The position numbers and the translations under genes were made by a program. DNA of 64,000 bases from Flavobacterium quisquiliarum (lineage in GTDB: Bacteria > Bacteroidota > Bacteroidia > Flavobacteriales > Flavobacteriaceae). The notes below the pieces were generated by a model. It had not been told where the DNA came from, did not search any database, and worked only from the letters and a program-made list of their open reading frames with translations. Positions 63,668 through 64,000 of this stretch are shown piece by piece (positions within the stretch are counted from its first letter, which is position 1; every line of letters starts with the position of its first letter). The DNA is taken from positions 1 to 64,000 of the forward strand of contig NZ_WWEM01000010.1 of NCBI RefSeq assembly GCF_019308285.1, read 5' to 3'.

Positions 63668-63689
63668 ATGATCAGGAAAAAGATGTTAA

Positions 63690-64000
63690 TTATCCATGTG
63701 CTTCTACCGAAACAGCATTCCATTTTTCCCAGCTTTCAAGTCTTTGTTCATAGCTTTGTTTTACAAATGGTAAAGCCACTTTTCCAAGAAGTAATCGTAA
63801 AGGAGGATTTTCGTTTTCTACTAATTTTACAACAATAGGAGCAGTCGCTTCAACTTTGCCAAATATGTTTTCTCTTTCTGCTAATGCTTTTTTAATTTCG
63901 TCATAAGCTGGTATATTTTCACTAGAAATTCCTGTATGCCAAATGTTTGATGCATAACCGTTTGGTTCTAATAAAGTAACATTGATTCCGAATTGTTTTA
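63690..64000 (-). CDS. SDR-family oxidoreductase, C-terminal part (runs off the right edge)
   Basis: The last 103 residues of a protein read leftward from the window edge to TAA at 63690. They begin QFGINVTLLEPNGYASNIWH, which aligns with the strand after the YxxxK helix in short-chain dehydrogenases (typically KFGI-VT-IEPG). The family NAD site and the catalytic triad lie outside the window. The C-terminus is EKWNAVSVEAHG. No substrate can be given. Confidence 0.75.
   Translation of the reverse strand, partial: KQFGINVTLLEPNGYASNIWHTGISSENIPAYDEIKKALAERENIFGKVEATAPIVVKLVENENPPLRLLLGKVALPFVKQSYEQRLESWEKWNAVSVEAHG

Overview
The window looks like a chromosomal segment from a Flavobacterium-type member of the Bacteroidota. 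The evidence is the low G+C content, SusC/SusD pairs, a hybrid two-component regulator, SPII lipoproteins, a type IX secretion sorting domain, and starts that mostly lack Shine-Dalgarno sites. Assignment below family level is not attempted. I see no rRNA, tRNA, CRISPR array, transposase or phage gene.

Positions 1-17932 form an alginate utilization locus. It holds lyases of families PL6, PL7 (two) and PL17, the cupin KdgF, an MFS uronate transporter, an SDR likely to be a DEH reductase, KdgK (cut by the left edge), a SusC/SusD pair and a FadR-type GntR regulator. Palindromes of the form TTGG-N4-CCAA lie in front of PL6, both PL7 genes, PL17-kdgF and susC, with a weaker copy before the regulator. 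They are the probable GntR operators. The flow would be surface cutting by PL7/PL6, import through SusCD, monomer release by PL17/PL6, KdgF linearization or isomerization, reduction by the SDR and phosphorylation by KdgK. The aldolase is not in the window.

Positions 18028-49669 hold a PA14-containing GH3 enzyme and, divergent from it, a 1444-residue hybrid two-component regulator followed by a pectin locus. That locus carries a lipoprotein, SusC, SusD, a DUF4957/DUF5123-like surface lipoprotein, GH43, GH105, GH28, CE8, an alpha/beta-hydrolase esterase, a CE12 acetylesterase interrupted by a frameshift, and a giant 2427-residue secreted protein that joins a CBM, a CE8 methylesterase, a PL1 pectate lyase and a T9SS sorting domain. 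Unsaturated galacturonate from this locus could feed the KdgF/KdgK steps of the alginate locus.

Positions 49755-54300 are ordinary accessory genes: a LysR regulator with a divergent partner, a CPBP protease, a Crp-like regulator and an exported PPC-domain protein. Positions 54575-59869 form a sucrose module on the minus strand: a GH32-like enzyme, a bidomain sucrose-phosphate synthase/phosphatase and a fructokinase. Positions 60108-64000 carry a GH97 enzyme, an isochorismatase-like hydrolase, a TIM-barrel protein and the C-terminus of an SDR.

The most unusual DNA-level feature is a family of seven intergenic elements (139-309 bp) bounded by a shared inverted terminal repeat of about 20 bp ending ...ACACATAGAAACATAG. 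Several carry further palindromes inside. Two genes (a PL7 lyase and the CE12 esterase) have single-base frame breaks at T runs, which may be real mutations or sequencing errors.
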